From Halisarca cf. caerulea (Eukaryota; Porifera; Demospongiae; Chondrillida; Halisarcidae), in NCBI GenBank assembly GCA_963170055.1, contig CAUJGJ010000434.1, positions 3,518,017 through 3,582,016 on the forward strand: 64,000 bases of DNA. The letters are read 5' to 3'. The notes under the pieces are model-generated. The model was given only the letters and a program-made list of their open reading frames with translations, had not been told where the DNA came from and searched no databases. The translations under genes were made by a program, and so were the position numbers. Of this stretch, positions 42,119 through 53,542 are shown in pieces. The first letter of the stretch is position 1, and each line of letters begins with the position of its first letter.

Positions 42119-43371
42119 TTCTGTGGAGGAATTGAAGATAGTCTGTTACGAGAGATACTGTCAGCAGTGGTATTATAGGCACCTGGAATATGGTATGCTG
42201 TATAAGTGAACTGAAAGTATGCTGAAATAAAGGATAAGCAACGGAGAAGATGCATTACAATGCCAGATGGTTCTTTGGAGGAACCCTTCTTAAGGACCTC
42301 TACCACTGCCCTGTTGTCAACATGCAGGTGAATGTGCTGGCCTGACCATTGATGAGCCCATGTGGCGCAGGCCAGTACCACTGGTACCAGCTCTTTAACC
42401 ATAATGTTTACATGAAGCCAGTCAGCTGGCCACACCCCTTGAAGCCATTTAAGACCCCAGACTGCACCACACCCGAAGCTACCTGAAGCATCTGTGAAAA
42501 CATTGACAGATGGGATAAGACCGTCTGACAAACGGAGTAAGGAAATGCCATTCCAGATATGAGCAAAAGAGTGCCACCAAAGGAGATCTGAGCGGGATGC
42601 CTTGTTCAGACGAACATGATGAAAAGGTTTGCAGGGGACACAAAGGAGGTTGATTAATCTACGAACAAAGGGGCGACCTTGAGGTATAACTTTACAAGCA
42701 AACTGGAGTACCCCAATTAGGTGCTCCAACTCCTTCCGCGTGCAAGATTTTTTATCCTGCCATAGAGCCAGCTCTTGAACAAGCCTAACCAGCTTATCCT
42801 GAGGCAGCCTTGCCTGCATTGTGGAAGTGTCCAGCTCAATACCCAAAAATGACAAGCAAGTACTTGGGCCTTCAATCTTCTCCTCAGCCAGAGGAACACC
42901 CAGAGAGCTGCATGTTGAGAGCATTGTATGCAGCGCAGTCTGACACACAGCTGAGTTGGATGGGCCCAAGACTAGAAAATCATCCAAATAGTGGATGATG
43001 TGGTGACAGCCGTGATCCCTGAGGATCCACTCCAGAGCATCAGCATAGGCATTGAAGATCAATGGGGTAGACCTAAGACCAAATGGCAGCTGACTGTCGA
43101 CATAAATGCCTTCACCCCACCGCATGCACAGCAGCGAGCGGTCCTGGGGGTGAACTGGGATGATTCGGAAGGCACTGCAGATGTCTATCTTGGCTAAGCA
43201 GCTATTTCTACCCAGGGAAGCAATGAGGTGGGCTGCATCATCCAAAGAGGAGTACACCATGCTGGAATCCATAGTAGATATCCCGTCATTAACACTACCA
43301 CCTGGAGGGTATGACAGATCAACAATGAGGCGCCATTTACCCGGCTTATGAGGCTTGGGAATTACCCCAAA
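42013..43371 (-). CDS. DIRS reverse transcriptase and RNase H
   Basis: The open frame extends from 43371 (just after an in-frame TAA at 43374-43372) to 42013. The RT carries CLAKIDICSAFRIIPVHP, LPFGLRSTP and the catalytic YLDD. An RNase H-type domain follows (FTDASGSFGCGAVWG, then HVDNRAVVEVL). It ends YHIPGAYNTTADSISR. The upstream part of the polyprotein lies in another frame (43753-43346), so the pol gene carries a frameshift near 43371-43380. Otherwise the catalytic residues are present. Confidence 0.85.
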   Translation of the reverse strand, partial: FGVIPKPHKPGKWRLIVDLSYPPGGSVNDGISTMDSSMVYSSLDDAAHLIASLGRNSCLAKIDICSAFRIIPVHPQDRSLLCMRWGEGIYVDSQLPFGLRSTPLIFNAYADALEWILRDHGCHHIIHYLDDFLVLGPSNSAVCQTALHTMLSTCSSLGVPLAEEKIEGPSTCLSFLGIELDTSTMQARLPQDKLVRLVQELALWQDKKSCTRKELEHLIGVLQFACKVIPQGRPFVRRLINLLCVPCKPFHHVRLNKASRSDLLWWHSFAHIWNGISLLRLSDGLIPSVNVFTDASGSFGCGAVWGLKWLQGVWPADWLHVNIMVKELVPVVLACATWAHQWSGQHIHLHVDNRAVVEVLKKGSSKEPSGIVMHLLRCLSFISAYFQFTYTAYHIPGAYNTTADSISRNRLSSIPPQKCIISADLWSLLVLARPDWTSKEWRVRFTNFIRTV

Positions 43372-43753
43372 TTAAGCGGTTAATGACAGCTTCCCTCCCC
43401 TGGGAGGGAGAAAACGGGCCGGCCAAGTTTTCGGCTTGAAGCTCGTCAGCCAAGTACTTTTGCACCACATCAGGATGGGCAGTTGCTGACTGCATGTTAG
43501 AACTGGCAGACCGACAAAGAGCTGCCGGGTTAAAACCAATGCGCACACCCTCTTGCAACCCAGTTAGTAGGCTGTTGACCCAAAGCCTGTTAGGATGGTT
43601 GCGAAGGGCAGAGGACCAAGCAGCCAAGTTTAGGGGGGTATGAACCTTCAGTGCTGATGGGGGAAGAAGGCAGGGCCTAGCTGAATGACTCCTGACTTGC
43701 TGAAGATGCAGGAATCTGGCAGCCAACAAGCTAAGGGAGCAGCCCTTGTGCAT
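43346..43753 (-). pseudogene. DIRS pol N-terminal part, frameshifted from RT
   Basis: 135 codons with the conserved pre-RT region of DIRS pol (LNLAAWSSALRNHPNRLW, GFNPAA, then HPDVVQKYLADEL and GPF). It reaches INR and then runs out of frame to a stop at 43346. About four extra bases near 43371-43380 would explain the switch into the RT frame. This could be a disabling indel or, less likely, a programmed shift. Confidence 0.7.
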
Positions 43754-44140
43754 GTTGGTTGGAATGTGGTTTAGCTATAGGGGAAAAGATAGACACCTTT
43801 GGAATGGGAAACACGTCAGAGTGACTACGGTAGTAGCAGTATGGAAGCGTATATATTATGAGAATATTGATCGACTGGCTAGCTGCGTCACCGAGTATAA
43901 TGAAACATAATTATAATTACATAATTACGTAAATACAGATGTAGCAATGATGAGATAAGTGGTGAAATATACATGAGGCCTATAAAATATAATACTATAA
44001 GTAGGAGAGGCACGTGTATACAAGTGAGTGATCAAATACATGTTATTTGCTACCATGAAATAATTGCTGCGCATGGGCGGATTACAAAGAGCCAGAATAC
44101 CACAAGGAGTTTGAGTACTGCAGTGGATAAATAATAAAGC

Positions 44141-44932
44141 TCATTGGGTAGCACTCCTTGGGCGCTTGACAGAGCCACTGGGGCAAGCGGGACCCCTGTG
44201 AGAAGGGCTAAGGCATACAGCACAGGCGTGCAGATACCGGCAGTGCTTGAAAGGACAAGGTTTGTCCTCGTTCCACCGATTACACGTGGTTTGCTTTGAA
44301 GCAACTGAAGTACGCTTCTGGGGAAGAGTGGAGATGGGGTTGGAAGGGACTAAGGCCAAGGCCCAGAGCTCTTGGTCCAAACAATTCCACCTTGCAGTGG
44401 GATCGGCAGCCACTTTGGCTCTAAAGGCATGTTCATAGGATGCCCAGGCCTGACCCGGGTAATCCCTAGCTAGGCGTGCAACTGTCCCCATAAAGGTAAG
44501 GAGATCTGCCCCAATGTCGGGGTTGGCCTTAAGGGAGGCGATCCCAAAACAACTGAAGGCTAGCACCCATTCAGTGAACTTCTCCAGCAGGGGAAGTTTC
44601 TTCTTATTTCCGTCAGGATAGAGGAATGATTCCTGAATCCTTTCGGGCAGGAACGCGGACAGTTCAACATAAGAACCGTTGTGAACTTTCTGCAGAAGCT
44701 CAGCTGGGATGGAGGGCAGACCTCCACCTAAAACAAGGCCAAGCTTAGGCTTCTCTTTTGACCTGTCTGGCTCCCCGCCGGCTGAGTCGCTAGCATGTGG
44801 CACGGCCGCCAACACTGCTGTGACTGGCTCTAATACAGGTGGGGTGGGGTCACTGATAGGCCCTGCGAGGGGAGGAATTGGGAAAAGAGGGAGAGGGTTG
44901 ACCAACCAGTTTGAAACCCACTCGACTCCCCC
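44141..44932 (-). CDS. DIRS gag-like protein, main part
   Basis: About 263 codons from the CCTAG at 44936-44932. A Pro-rich N-terminal stretch is followed by a helical core (IPAELLQKVHNGSYVEL, FTEWVLAFSCFGIASL) and a C-terminal Cys/His cluster, CNRWNEDKPCPFKHCRYLH, then CAVC, typical of the CCCH-type finger in DIRS gag. The frame starts at a possible splice acceptor rather than an ATG. A matching N-terminal segment lies at 46456-46243, across a minisatellite. Confidence 0.72.
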   Translation of the reverse strand, partial: GGVEWVSNWLVNPLPLFPIPPLAGPISDPTPPVLEPVTAVLAAVPHASDSAGGEPDRSKEKPKLGLVLGGGLPSIPAELLQKVHNGSYVELSAFLPERIQESFLYPDGNKKKLPLLEKFTEWVLAFSCFGIASLKANPDIGADLLTFMGTVARLARDYPGQAWASYEHAFRAKVAADPTARWNCLDQELWALALVPSNPISTLPQKRTSVASKQTTCNRWNEDKPCPFKHCRYLHACAVCLSPSHRGPACPSGSVKRPRSATQ

Positions 44933-45355
44933 CTAGGCTGTAATGGAGCCTAATTAAACTGTGTACATAGGACGGGCATCACGCCCCTATCTGCATGCAT
45001 ATAACCGTGAGGATTTGTCACTATGCCATGCCACACCCAAGCTGGGTAGGCTGTACTGTACCATCAACCCAAGTAAATTGACCGGCTGTGACACCACTGT
45101 AGGAGCCGACAGGATTGCTGGACATCTGCTAGGAGTATTATACATGTGGATACGGGAGTACAGCTGGCCCCAGAGAGCCATAAACGCCATTCTTATATTA
45201 TGACAGCTGCTTGTACCAAACTTGACGGGCTAGCTTCAGTACAATTTCGAGTAATATAGTAAAGAGCACAGATAAGCAAGAAGGGCCAAGCGGGCTATAT
45301 ATTTTCTATACCATTTCCAACCTGAGAAGGCCACAGCTCATATGTATGGCTGTAG

Positions 45356-46010
45356 AAGGGCCAAGCAGGCAACCTTCTTGAACAACTCCCGTGCTGGGGA
45401 GGCCACAGATAAGCTAGAAGGGGCCAAGCAGGCAACCTTCTTAAACAACTCCCGCGCTGGGGAGGCCACAGACAAGCTAGAAGGGCCAAGCATGCAACCT
45501 TCTTGAACAACTCCCGCGCTGGGGAGGCCACAGACAAGCTAGAAGGGCCAAGCAGGCAACCTTCTTGAACAACTCCCGCGCTGGGGAGGCCACAGACAGG
45601 CTAGAAGGGCCAAGCAGGCCACCTCCTTGAACAATACACGCGCTAGGGAGGCCACAGACAAGCTAGAAGGGCCAAGCAGGCAACCTCCTTGAACAATTCC
45701 CGCGCTGGGGAGGCCACAGACAGGCTATAAGGGGCCAAGCAGGCCACCTCCTTGAACATTCCCGCGCTGGGGAGGCCACAGACGAGCTAGAAGGGGCCAA
45801 GCAGGCCACCTCCTTAAACATTCCCGCGCTGGGGAGGCCACAGACAAGCTAGAAGGGGCCAAGCAGGCAACCTCCTTGAACATTCCCGCGCTAGGGAGGC
45901 CACAGACAAGCTAGAAGGGGCCAAGCAGGCAACCTCCTTGAACATTCCCGCGCTAGGGAGGCCACAGACAAGCTAGAAGGGGCCAAGCAGGCAACCCTTT
46001 TGTACAATTC
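45356..46010. repeat. ~60-bp tandem repeat inside the DIRS element
   Basis: About eleven units of roughly 58-62 bp with core CCCGCGCTGGGGAGGCCACA, preceded by AAGGGGCCAAGCAGGC. They lie between the two parts of gag, so they are either in an intron or in an inserted and amplified leader. The Leu/Trp/Pro-rich frames across it are artefacts. Confidence 0.9.
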
Positions 46011-46242
46011 CCGGGGGGAGGGGGTGCATAGGCGAATATCTATGGCTACACCCGAGCAAGGGAGAAGGCCGCAATGTCACGCAAACCCTGACCAGCATGC
46101 ACACACCTCGGCACGCACGACGTGAACACAATTAAATGGAGGTGACCGCAAGTAATAGCAGTGGTCAGGGAACGCCAAATAAAGAAACCACAACACAAGG
46201 GGTGAACTCTACCGACACGAAAACAAACAGGACGGAACGAAC

Positions 46243-46456
46243 CTTGAGGGACTGCCGAGGAGCCTGAAGGAGGGGGAGCTGGCGAGTCGGACGAGGAAGC
46301 CGGGGTTGACTGCTGCTGTTGTTGTAACACACTTAGCTGCATGAGAATGGAAGCCTGGGCTGCTTGTTGTTGGTCTAGTTGCGCTTTAACGGTAGACACG
46401 AGAGACACAAGCTCGGAGACCGAGGGGGCGGACGTCGGGGAAACTTCTTCAGCCAT
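46243..46456 (-). CDS. possible DIRS gag N-terminal exon
   Basis: Starts MAEEVSPTSAPSVSELVSLV and has a coiled-coil-like segment rich in Gln (LDQQQAAQASILMQL, then a Q5 run) and a Pro/Ser tail, followed by CAAG|GTTCGT, a plausible donor. The obvious acceptor at 44936-44933 does not restore phase by one base, so the exon join is uncertain: either another acceptor is used or the copy is damaged. Confidence 0.5.
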
Positions 46457-46738
46457 CAAAACCACGAATAGCGAACAGTCAAAAAGGGGGGGGAGTCTTT
46501 TTGACAATGTCAAAGGGATGTTGCTATGGACGCTGAAACAAGGGCTGCATATGGCTGGCGAACATTGATGTTCGAGGTTCGCGCGTCGTTTGCGGGTGGC
46601 CCCGTGTGACGATATGTATGCCATTAAGCGCCCTGGCTGCGTCAGACACCATACTACGTATAATTGTGGCTGACCCCAATAAGGGGTAAGACTAATAACC
46701 GCAACACCACTCGGGGCCCCATTACGTCCATTAACCTT

Positions 46739-46757
46739 GCTTAACCGATGGTTAAGC
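46739..46757. repeat. terminal hairpin of the DIRS element
   Basis: GCTTAACC-GAT-GGTTAAGC, a perfect 8-bp stem five bases from the insertion junction. Its position suggests a role in recombinase recognition, which is inference. Confidence 0.6.
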
Positions 46758-47429
46758 TACATTAAAACGTTACGTAATGAGCTTACTACGTTTCGCGCGG
46801 TAAATTAGAACGTTCTTAGTAACGGTTTCGACGTATCAAGGTATCTTAGTACGTTGTTGTTCTACGTTATAAGGCTCGTGTTGACGCTCTCTCCATTACT
46901 CCTCTAACTGCTGCTTTCCGCCTGGCGTTCCGTTTCTGATAATAAAAGAACGCTAGGAACCCAAATCTCCCTCAGAATCGCCAAAAACTCACAAAAAAGA
47001 TCTTCGTCATAGTTCTATGTCGCTATAACGTTACGTATGAAGTATTCGACGTTGCTAAAACGAAAAACGTTCTAAATTTCAAACGTACCTATCAGCTTAC
47101 TACGTAGCGTTTAAACGTTATGCCATAGATACTCAAACCCCTCTCTAGTTATTGAATCATTACGTAATGAAGCAATATGGCGTCCGCATGCAAGCATAAC
47201 GCGTACGGCGGGAAAATAGAAGGAGAAACTCCAGCCAATTTGCAACAATTGTCGGATTGTACAGGTTAATTTTATTCTAGGGACTCCAAAATGGATTTCG
47301 GTTTTCGGATTAGGCATTTGTCGGATTAGGCAGGTGATTTTGTATTGAAAAACTATCGGTGCCTCGAATTTAGTGTCGGTTTAGGCATTTGTCGGTTTAG
47401 AGAGGTGTCGGATTGGGCAGGTTTCACTG

Positions 47430-48432
47430 TATATCTAGTTTTTACGATCATGTATACAAATCATTTACAGTAACTACTTTTCATTCAGCTTTTTGGGATG
47501 TCATACCGTGACAATGTGAAGAATCACTACAGATTACATTCAGACCTAGAAGAAAGTTAACTGCACTACATGCTGTTGTATTTTTTTATTCAGGTGCTTT
47601 TCATTTTGAATATTCATAATACCTGTTCATTGGTTTGTCCAGTAATGATATTCATGCGATTTTTAATGATATTCATTATTACATTCCTATTTTATGTTTT
47701 ACTCTGTGTGTAAACTATTGGTAAACCCAGCAACAGTGTAAAACAGGGTAAACTAGTGGTAGTTTTAAGATATGTGACAGTCCACGGGAAAATATGTATT
47801 CGAGGGTGCGAAATTGAAAAATGAGTTACTGCAGCTGGTGCAGTATCTATGCGAAACACACCTTCTGCTGAAGTTTCCATTCCCAATTCCATTTCATAGC
47901 AGAGAAATGGAAGTGTGAAAGGAATAATGAATAAATCATGAGAAAGGATAATCATATTCATTACCTTCTATAATTACATTCATATGTTGATAATTGTATT
48001 CATGCCCCTAGAAGGTCATTATAATATGCATGAGGTGAAAATGTCTGACATAATAATAGAATATACCCTAATACTTTTGCAAACTTTACGTAGAACATTA
48101 ATGCTGGAACTAAGATTGCATGATATTGTGTAACAGATTAATTGTATTTTCCTGTATTCTGTTATTATTTGAATTTTCTTTGACTATTAGTCTGCAGCAT
48201 ACATAAGAGCACATGGTATAATAAGTCGAGTTGTATGATACAGTAACATCTTGTATTACTGTTTCACAGGACAATTTCGCAAAGGTTTAGGGTTTAGTTT
48301 ACACTTTCGTAATTTATTAATATGAAAGTGGCAAAGGCACTGCTTTGACATTCCACGCAGGACAGTTCTTGGTAGTAAATGAAGAATGGGTTCAGAATTC
48401 TTGATCTGCAGGCAGATAGTTATATGCAGCTA
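47430..48432. other. no gene recognised; dispersed repeat fragment
   Basis: About 47760-47800 contains TGTGACAGTCCACGGGAAAA, which occurs inverted near 53750-53785. TTTACC/GTAAAC words here resemble 15.8 kb and 53.8 kb. They are probably fragments of one dispersed element. No exon is supported. Confidence 0.45.
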
Positions 48433-48616
48433 CAGTGGAACCCTTCTAATGAAGACCTCTGATTAGCAAACATTTCTCTTTAATGCACACATGCCACTGC
48501 AACCAAATGGTTCATTATGCTTTGGTCTCATCGTCAGCCCCTGAAATGAAGACGTACACCTCGATCAATAAGTAGGACTGATTCCTTTCTGCATAGAGAG
48601 TAGAGGGGTTCCACTG
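48433..48616. mobile_element. short pogo/mariner-like MITE, 184 bp
   Basis: TA, then CAGTGGAACCCTTCTAAT; the right end AGAGGGGTTCCACTG is followed by TA. Same design as the other CAGT(G/T)-ended MITEs but different inside. Confidence 0.8.
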
Positions 48617-49619
48617 TATGTTATGAAATCCAAGTGAAAGTTTGACAGCTGCAAACAGTTAATCTGGTACTTTGCTATGCTGTACAAGAGACAGTCTGAG
48701 ACTACTACTGTCACTGTACAGTAACAAGAATTCTTTGGACCTCCCTTGCATTTGTCTGTTGCACAAGACGATCTGTGAAGATGTTCTTCTCAACTTTAGC
48801 ACTCAATTCAAGCTCTACAACATCTGAAACATACTTCCTACCTACTGAGAGAACTGGTGAATACCCCAGAGATCAACCGCACTGTCTTCTGCATGGCAAA
48901 CAGGCAGTGGAACATCTTCCGTTGTGATTTCCTTTGCCTCTTCCAAGGTGGACTATTCTAACAAGGGAGGACCCAGAACAAGCGAAGTTTCGACCGAAAG
49001 AACTTCCGAACCCTTCAGTTGTCTGCCTTTGTCGTATTCCAATGGCAACACCGTTAGGCAAGCATCTTTGAATGCCCGAAAATCAGCTTAAGGTACATTC
49101 CAGCAAGAACCGAGACATTTTGAGTTGTATCTTTGCGATCGAACAACGTACGAATTCGGGACAAAGGACAAAATGAAGAGTAGATCTTTGCCTACAACCT
49201 CAAACGGTGAAAAACGGTATCGCTTTCAGCACTGTCGAATAGGCCGCAGCGAAAAGTTTACGATTGAACGTTTTCGGTTTTTTGCGTGTACTGAACACTT
49301 TACGCAGGTATTAAATGCGTGCAAAACGCGTTAAGCCCCACCAGATATAGTGCACGTTTATATATTTCATACACTTAATATACTATATACGATTTAAGCC
49401 CCACAATATACAATACTACTAAGACAACGCATATAAAACAGTATATTCCTTCTATCATAATGCCTACGGAGAAAAACGTTTAATCCTAAAGTGAAAGATC
49501 CTCTTTTATAGCTGCAACAGAAGAAACTTATGTATCAGTAAGTAATATTTCACATATGTAGGACGGTATAATGATATTGTCGCTAGTCCTAATACCTGAC
49601 TAGAGGGAAAGAAGACTAT
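48617..49619. other. no gene recognised
   Basis: Short frames only. GCGTTAAGCCCCAC at ~49328 is inverted near 53700 (GTGGGGCTTAACGCG), another trace of the dispersed element mentioned for 47.7 kb. Confidence 0.4.
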
Positions 49620-49722
49620 AAGGTAAACCGTCCTAATTTGGGGCAGGCCCTAATTTGGGTTGCTTCGAGCCAAACGGTATCAACCGTTTTGCTCAAAGCG
49701 ACCCAATAGGACGGTTTACCTT
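49620..49722. repeat. 103-bp hairpin element
   Basis: AAGGTAAACCGTCCTA at 49620 pairs with TAGGACGGTTTACCTT ending at 49722, and the middle is itself partly palindromic. It is a small MITE or foldback unit. Confidence 0.7.
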
Positions 49723-49840
49723 AAGGGTTTAGGTCAATGTTTCGATAGACTTATCATCTGAGCGTAGATTATCTGATCTAAGGTAGAATTCAGTTTAGCG
49801 TTGCAGCGGATTACTGTATTCCCATCTTGCTGATGAAGTG

Positions 49841-51585
49841 TTAAGAATGTGCCTTGGCATACATAATGAAAATAACTTGGGACCCACAGCTTGCACCTAC
49901 AGAATTCAATTCCCACAGTGCATCACTATTGCATGACACAATAGCACTGTCAATAATATTTTCTAGTGGTATAATACCTATACCCCAACGGGCATCATTC
50001 AAACACAACCAGTGTACATCATAGGACTGTTTGTACACTCTCACAATGAAAAATTTAAAGCACCTTAGGCCCCATGGGCGAAATGGCAGTACTCAAATAT
50101 GTGCACCCATCCAGCATACATCATAGGAGTGTTTGCGCACTCACAAAGCACCTGAGGGCTCATGAGGCTAAACCTCACAAACTTACATTTAAGCCCCATG
50201 GGCAAAATGGCAGCACTCGAATACGAGCACCCATCCAGCATACATCATAGGAGTGTTTGCGCACTCTCACAAAGCACCTGAGGGCTCATGGGGCTAAAGC
50301 TCACAAACTTACATTTAAGCCCCACGGGCCAAATGGCAGCACTCAAATACATACACCAATTCAGCATACATCACAGGAGTGTTTGTGCACTCTCACAAAG
50401 CACTGGAGGGCTCAAGGGGCTTAAGTTCACAAACTTACATTTAAGCCCCACGGGCCAAATGGCAGCACTCAAATACATACACCAATTCAGCATACATCAT
50501 AGGAGTGTTTGTGCACTCTCACAAAGCACCCGAGGGCTCATGGGGCTAAACCTCACAAACTTACATTTAAACCCCACGGGCCAAATGGCAGCACTCAAAT
50601 ACATACACCAATTCAGCATACATCACAGGAGTGTTTGCGCACTCTCACAAAGCACCTGAGGGCTCATGGGGCTAAACCTCACAAACTTACATTTAAGCCC
50701 CACGGGCCAAATGGCAGCACTCAAATACATACACCAATTCAGCATACATCACAGGAGTGTTTGCACACTCTCACAAAGCACTGGAGGGCTCAAGGGGCTT
50801 AAGTTCACAAACTTACATTTAAGCCCCACGGGCCAAATGGCAGCACTCAAATACGTGCACCCATCCAGCATGCATCATAGGAGTGTTTGTGCACTCTCAC
50901 AAAGCACCTGAGGGCTCATGGGGCTAAACCTCACAAACTTACATTTAAGCCCCACGGGCCAAATGGCAGCACTCAAATACATACACCAATTCAGCATACA
51001 TCACAGGAGTGTTTGCGCACTCTCACAAAGCACTGGAGGGCTCAAGGGGCTTAAGTTCACAAACTTACATTTAAGCCCCACGGGCCAAATGGCAGCACTC
51101 AAATACGTGCACCCATCCAGCATGCATCATAGGAGTGTTTGTGCACTCTCACAAAGCACCTGAGGGCTCATGGGGCTAAACCTCACAAACTTACATTTAA
51201 GCCCCACGGGCCAAATGGCAGCACTCAAATACATACACCAATTCAGCATACATCACAGGAGTGTTTGCGCACTCTCACAAAGCACCTGAGGGCTCATGGG
51301 GCTAAACCTCACAAACTTACATTTAAGCCCCACGGGCCAAATGGCAGCACTCAAATACATACACCAATTCAGCATACATCACAGGAGTGTTTGCGCACTC
51401 TCACAAAGCACCTGAGGGCTCATGGGGCTAAACCTCACAAACTTACATTTAAGCCCCACGGGCCAAATGGCAGCACTCAAATACATACACCAATTCAGCA
51501 TACATCACAGGAGTGTTTGCGCACTCTCACAAAGCACTGGAGGGCTCAAGGGGCTTAAGTTCACAAACTTACATTTAAGCCCCAC

Positions 51586-51630
<45 letters not shown>

Positions 51631-53542
51631 CAATTACAAATCATCAATGTATAGTCAAACCTGCCATAAAGAAAGTGCAGCATGTAGTCATAGAGAACAA
51701 AATGAGTGATGAGAAATGATCCCATGTTCAGAACTCCTTCTGAGCTCCCATTATATGGTACTCTGCCTTGACAACCCCTACCATGGCAAGCTAAATCATA
51801 CACTAAATGGGTGCCAGAAATAAAAGGCTATAATAACAAATACACAGTCATGTACTTGACACAGCCATGACCACATAAAAAGAAATTCAAAGCTTTTGCG
51901 GTAATATTATACTTTAAGTGCTCACCCTTTATGGAGAGAACTTTTATCATACTAATCATTGGGTAACGACCAATGTAGACCCGATCAGTTTTCGAGTACA
52001 ATTGCAGGCTGCACTGTGGACATCTAGAGTTCTCAGGTATGGCTTCGGTGAGGTGTAAGGGCTCATCCACACTTGGTGTGTGGGGAATGGGAGTGTTGGA
52101 TACACCCTTCACCACAGAACTGGGGTGTGATTCACTCCCCGACCGGTCGGACTTGACATTTACCAGTAGATCTCGCAATACAAGAAAACCATTAGGTAAG
52201 AGGCTGACCTTGCTTTCATCTATAATTGCACTCATGTACTGTTGAACAACACTGCAATGAGTGCAGTGTGTCTTGTGAACACAGGTAAAACATGTCAGGG
52301 CACTTCTTTGTGCTCCCACTACTGCCACCGTGTTGTCTGCCATTACTCCTACTTGAGGTAATGTGCCAGTCAGATCTACCTCAAATAAATCAGGTTGAAG
52401 GTCTGCATAATACAGATAAGAACACAATGTTACAATATATTCATAGGTAATGCAAGGATATCTCAAGGATGCATGAGATTTATGCCATGCAATTATTGCT
52501 GTCACAGATCTATATGTCATCGATAAGAACTGATTCAGAAATACATGCACATATATGCATGCACATGGCCTCACAATACACACTCCAAGACTGTCACTAT
52601 ATACATATATATTACATTAGTCCCGAGCAGCCAGACCCATGCTCGCTGTGACTGACGTCACTGGGATGTCCCTGAAAATGGCCATGCGAGATTGTGTCTG
52701 AGCTACGCCAAATTAATATTACATACTTAGATCTGCCACATCAGCATCCATTTGTGCACTTGGAGAAACTCCTAGCTCCGTATCCATATCTACCAGCAAT
52801 GCTTTAGCAACAGTAGAGTGAAGACAGCTGGGAAAAGGCAATTCTAAGAAAAAGTGCAGTGACTGTCAAAATATATTCTAATAAACAAATGTCATTTTTT
52901 AATTAAAATTTAATTATAAATAAACTTACCTGATCTGCTAGCACCCACTGTTTCAGATATTCCACTTGCAAGAGTGGAATAACCTGCTTGACAGCTGCAA
53001 GTATATAGCCAGAACCATTCCCCTTGCTTGTCCTCTATGGGTCTTCTCACTATGCTCACATAATTATAGTCCTATACAGCAATACAAATTCCCAAAGGGA
53101 TTTGTATATACACGAATTTTAAACACGACATGCAGTCATAGCAGCTAGATAAAGTACCCTTAACGTCTGCTGGTTTGCATCAAAATCCTTCATTACAAAT
53201 GCTCTGTGTGCATTGGAAGACGGTACCATTCCTCCATATTGTCTTACGAGGTCCGAATAGATCGCAAAGTTACTGGTTGTGCATACCTACGCATAAAAGT
53301 TTAACACAATGTGACTTAAACAAGGCACTAATGTAGTATCCTACGCCTACTAAGGATTTCATTACCTCGGGTGAAAACGGGGGAAGATTCGACTCTGAGT
53401 CGATGTTGTTTGAAGTAATACAAGGGGGCTGAGGGTTGGCCTTGCTCTTCTTGACCGGCATACTCCCATAGTCGTAATGAACACCACTGTTGTAGGCTCG
53501 AACTCCAATGGGCAGGATCTTATCCTTTCGCCTAGCAGACAT
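49841..53542 (-). CDS. SWIM zinc-finger protein, HMGXB3-like, multi-exon
   Basis: Exons: 53542-53366 (ATG), 53286-53158, 53071-52930, 52843-52727, 52402-51926, and a probable last exon starting at 50037. The lengths 177, 129, 142, 117, 477 join in phase throughout. Exons 3-4 form a SWIM finger: TCSCQAGYS supplies C-x-C and PSCLH supplies C-x-H. Exon 5 adds a Cys/His cluster (LTCFTCVHKTHCTHC) and CPQCSLQLY. SWIM fingers bind DNA or protein and occur in MULE-related transposases and HMGXB3-like proteins; the HMGXB3 resemblance is from memory. The last exon reads VYKQSYDVHWLCLNDARWG; its 3' end is uncertain (a donor near 49904 or the stop at 49841). A 126-bp satellite fills the last intron. Confidence 0.68.
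50060..51588. repeat. 126-bp tandem array, ~12 units
   Basis: Units carry TTAAGCCCCACGGGCCAAAT and GCACTCTCACAAAGCAC. Two variants alternate (GCACCTGAGGGCTCATGGGG, type A; GCACTGGAGGGCTCAAGGGG, type B) in the order AABAABABAAAB. Because 126 is divisible by 3, 40-odd-codon frames recur, but each unit has stops in those frames. On the minus strand each unit contains a close copy of the splice-acceptor side of the neighbouring last exon (GAGAGTG...CAAAC...TCCTATGATGTA). Confidence 0.95.
51589..51628. repeat. (TG)n microsatellite
   Basis: Pure TG repeat directly abutting the last 126-bp unit. Confidence 0.95.

Larger units (their letters stand above)
40303..46762 (-). mobile_element. DIRS-type tyrosine-recombinase retrotransposon, 6.46 kb
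   Basis: Defined by comparison with the empty MITE site: at most one T is duplicated, as expected for integration by a tyrosine recombinase. Genes read on the minus strand in the order gag (46.5-44.1 kb), RT/RNase H (43.8-42.0 kb), tyrosine recombinase (42.1-41.1 kb). The right terminus carries a perfect 8-bp-stem hairpin. The left ~630 bp (40303-40936) followed by a T21 run (40937-40957) has no recognised DIRS content and may be terminal sequence or a separate insertion. Confidence 0.85.
40133..47429. mobile_element. pogo/mariner-like MITE copy 2, split by a DIRS insertion
   Basis: Nearly identical to the MITE at 22432-23264: the left 170 bp is at 40133-40302 and the right ~667 bp at 46763-47429, again flanked by TA. 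The break falls between ACTACGT and AAAACG. The high identity of the two copies indicates recent spread. Together the pieces make ~837 bp against 833 bp for the unbroken copy. Confidence 0.9.

Noticed and set aside
49959..49968. TTTTCTAGTG as the right-hand partner of CACTAGAAAAA at 39464
   Set aside because: It matches 10 bp but lies inside a probable exon of the SWIM gene, and no duplication or subterminal similarity supports it.
50288..51709. Repeated 80-140-codon plus frames in the 126-bp array
   Set aside because: The 126-bp period preserves frame, but each unit contains a stop in that frame and the minus strand carries the related exon.
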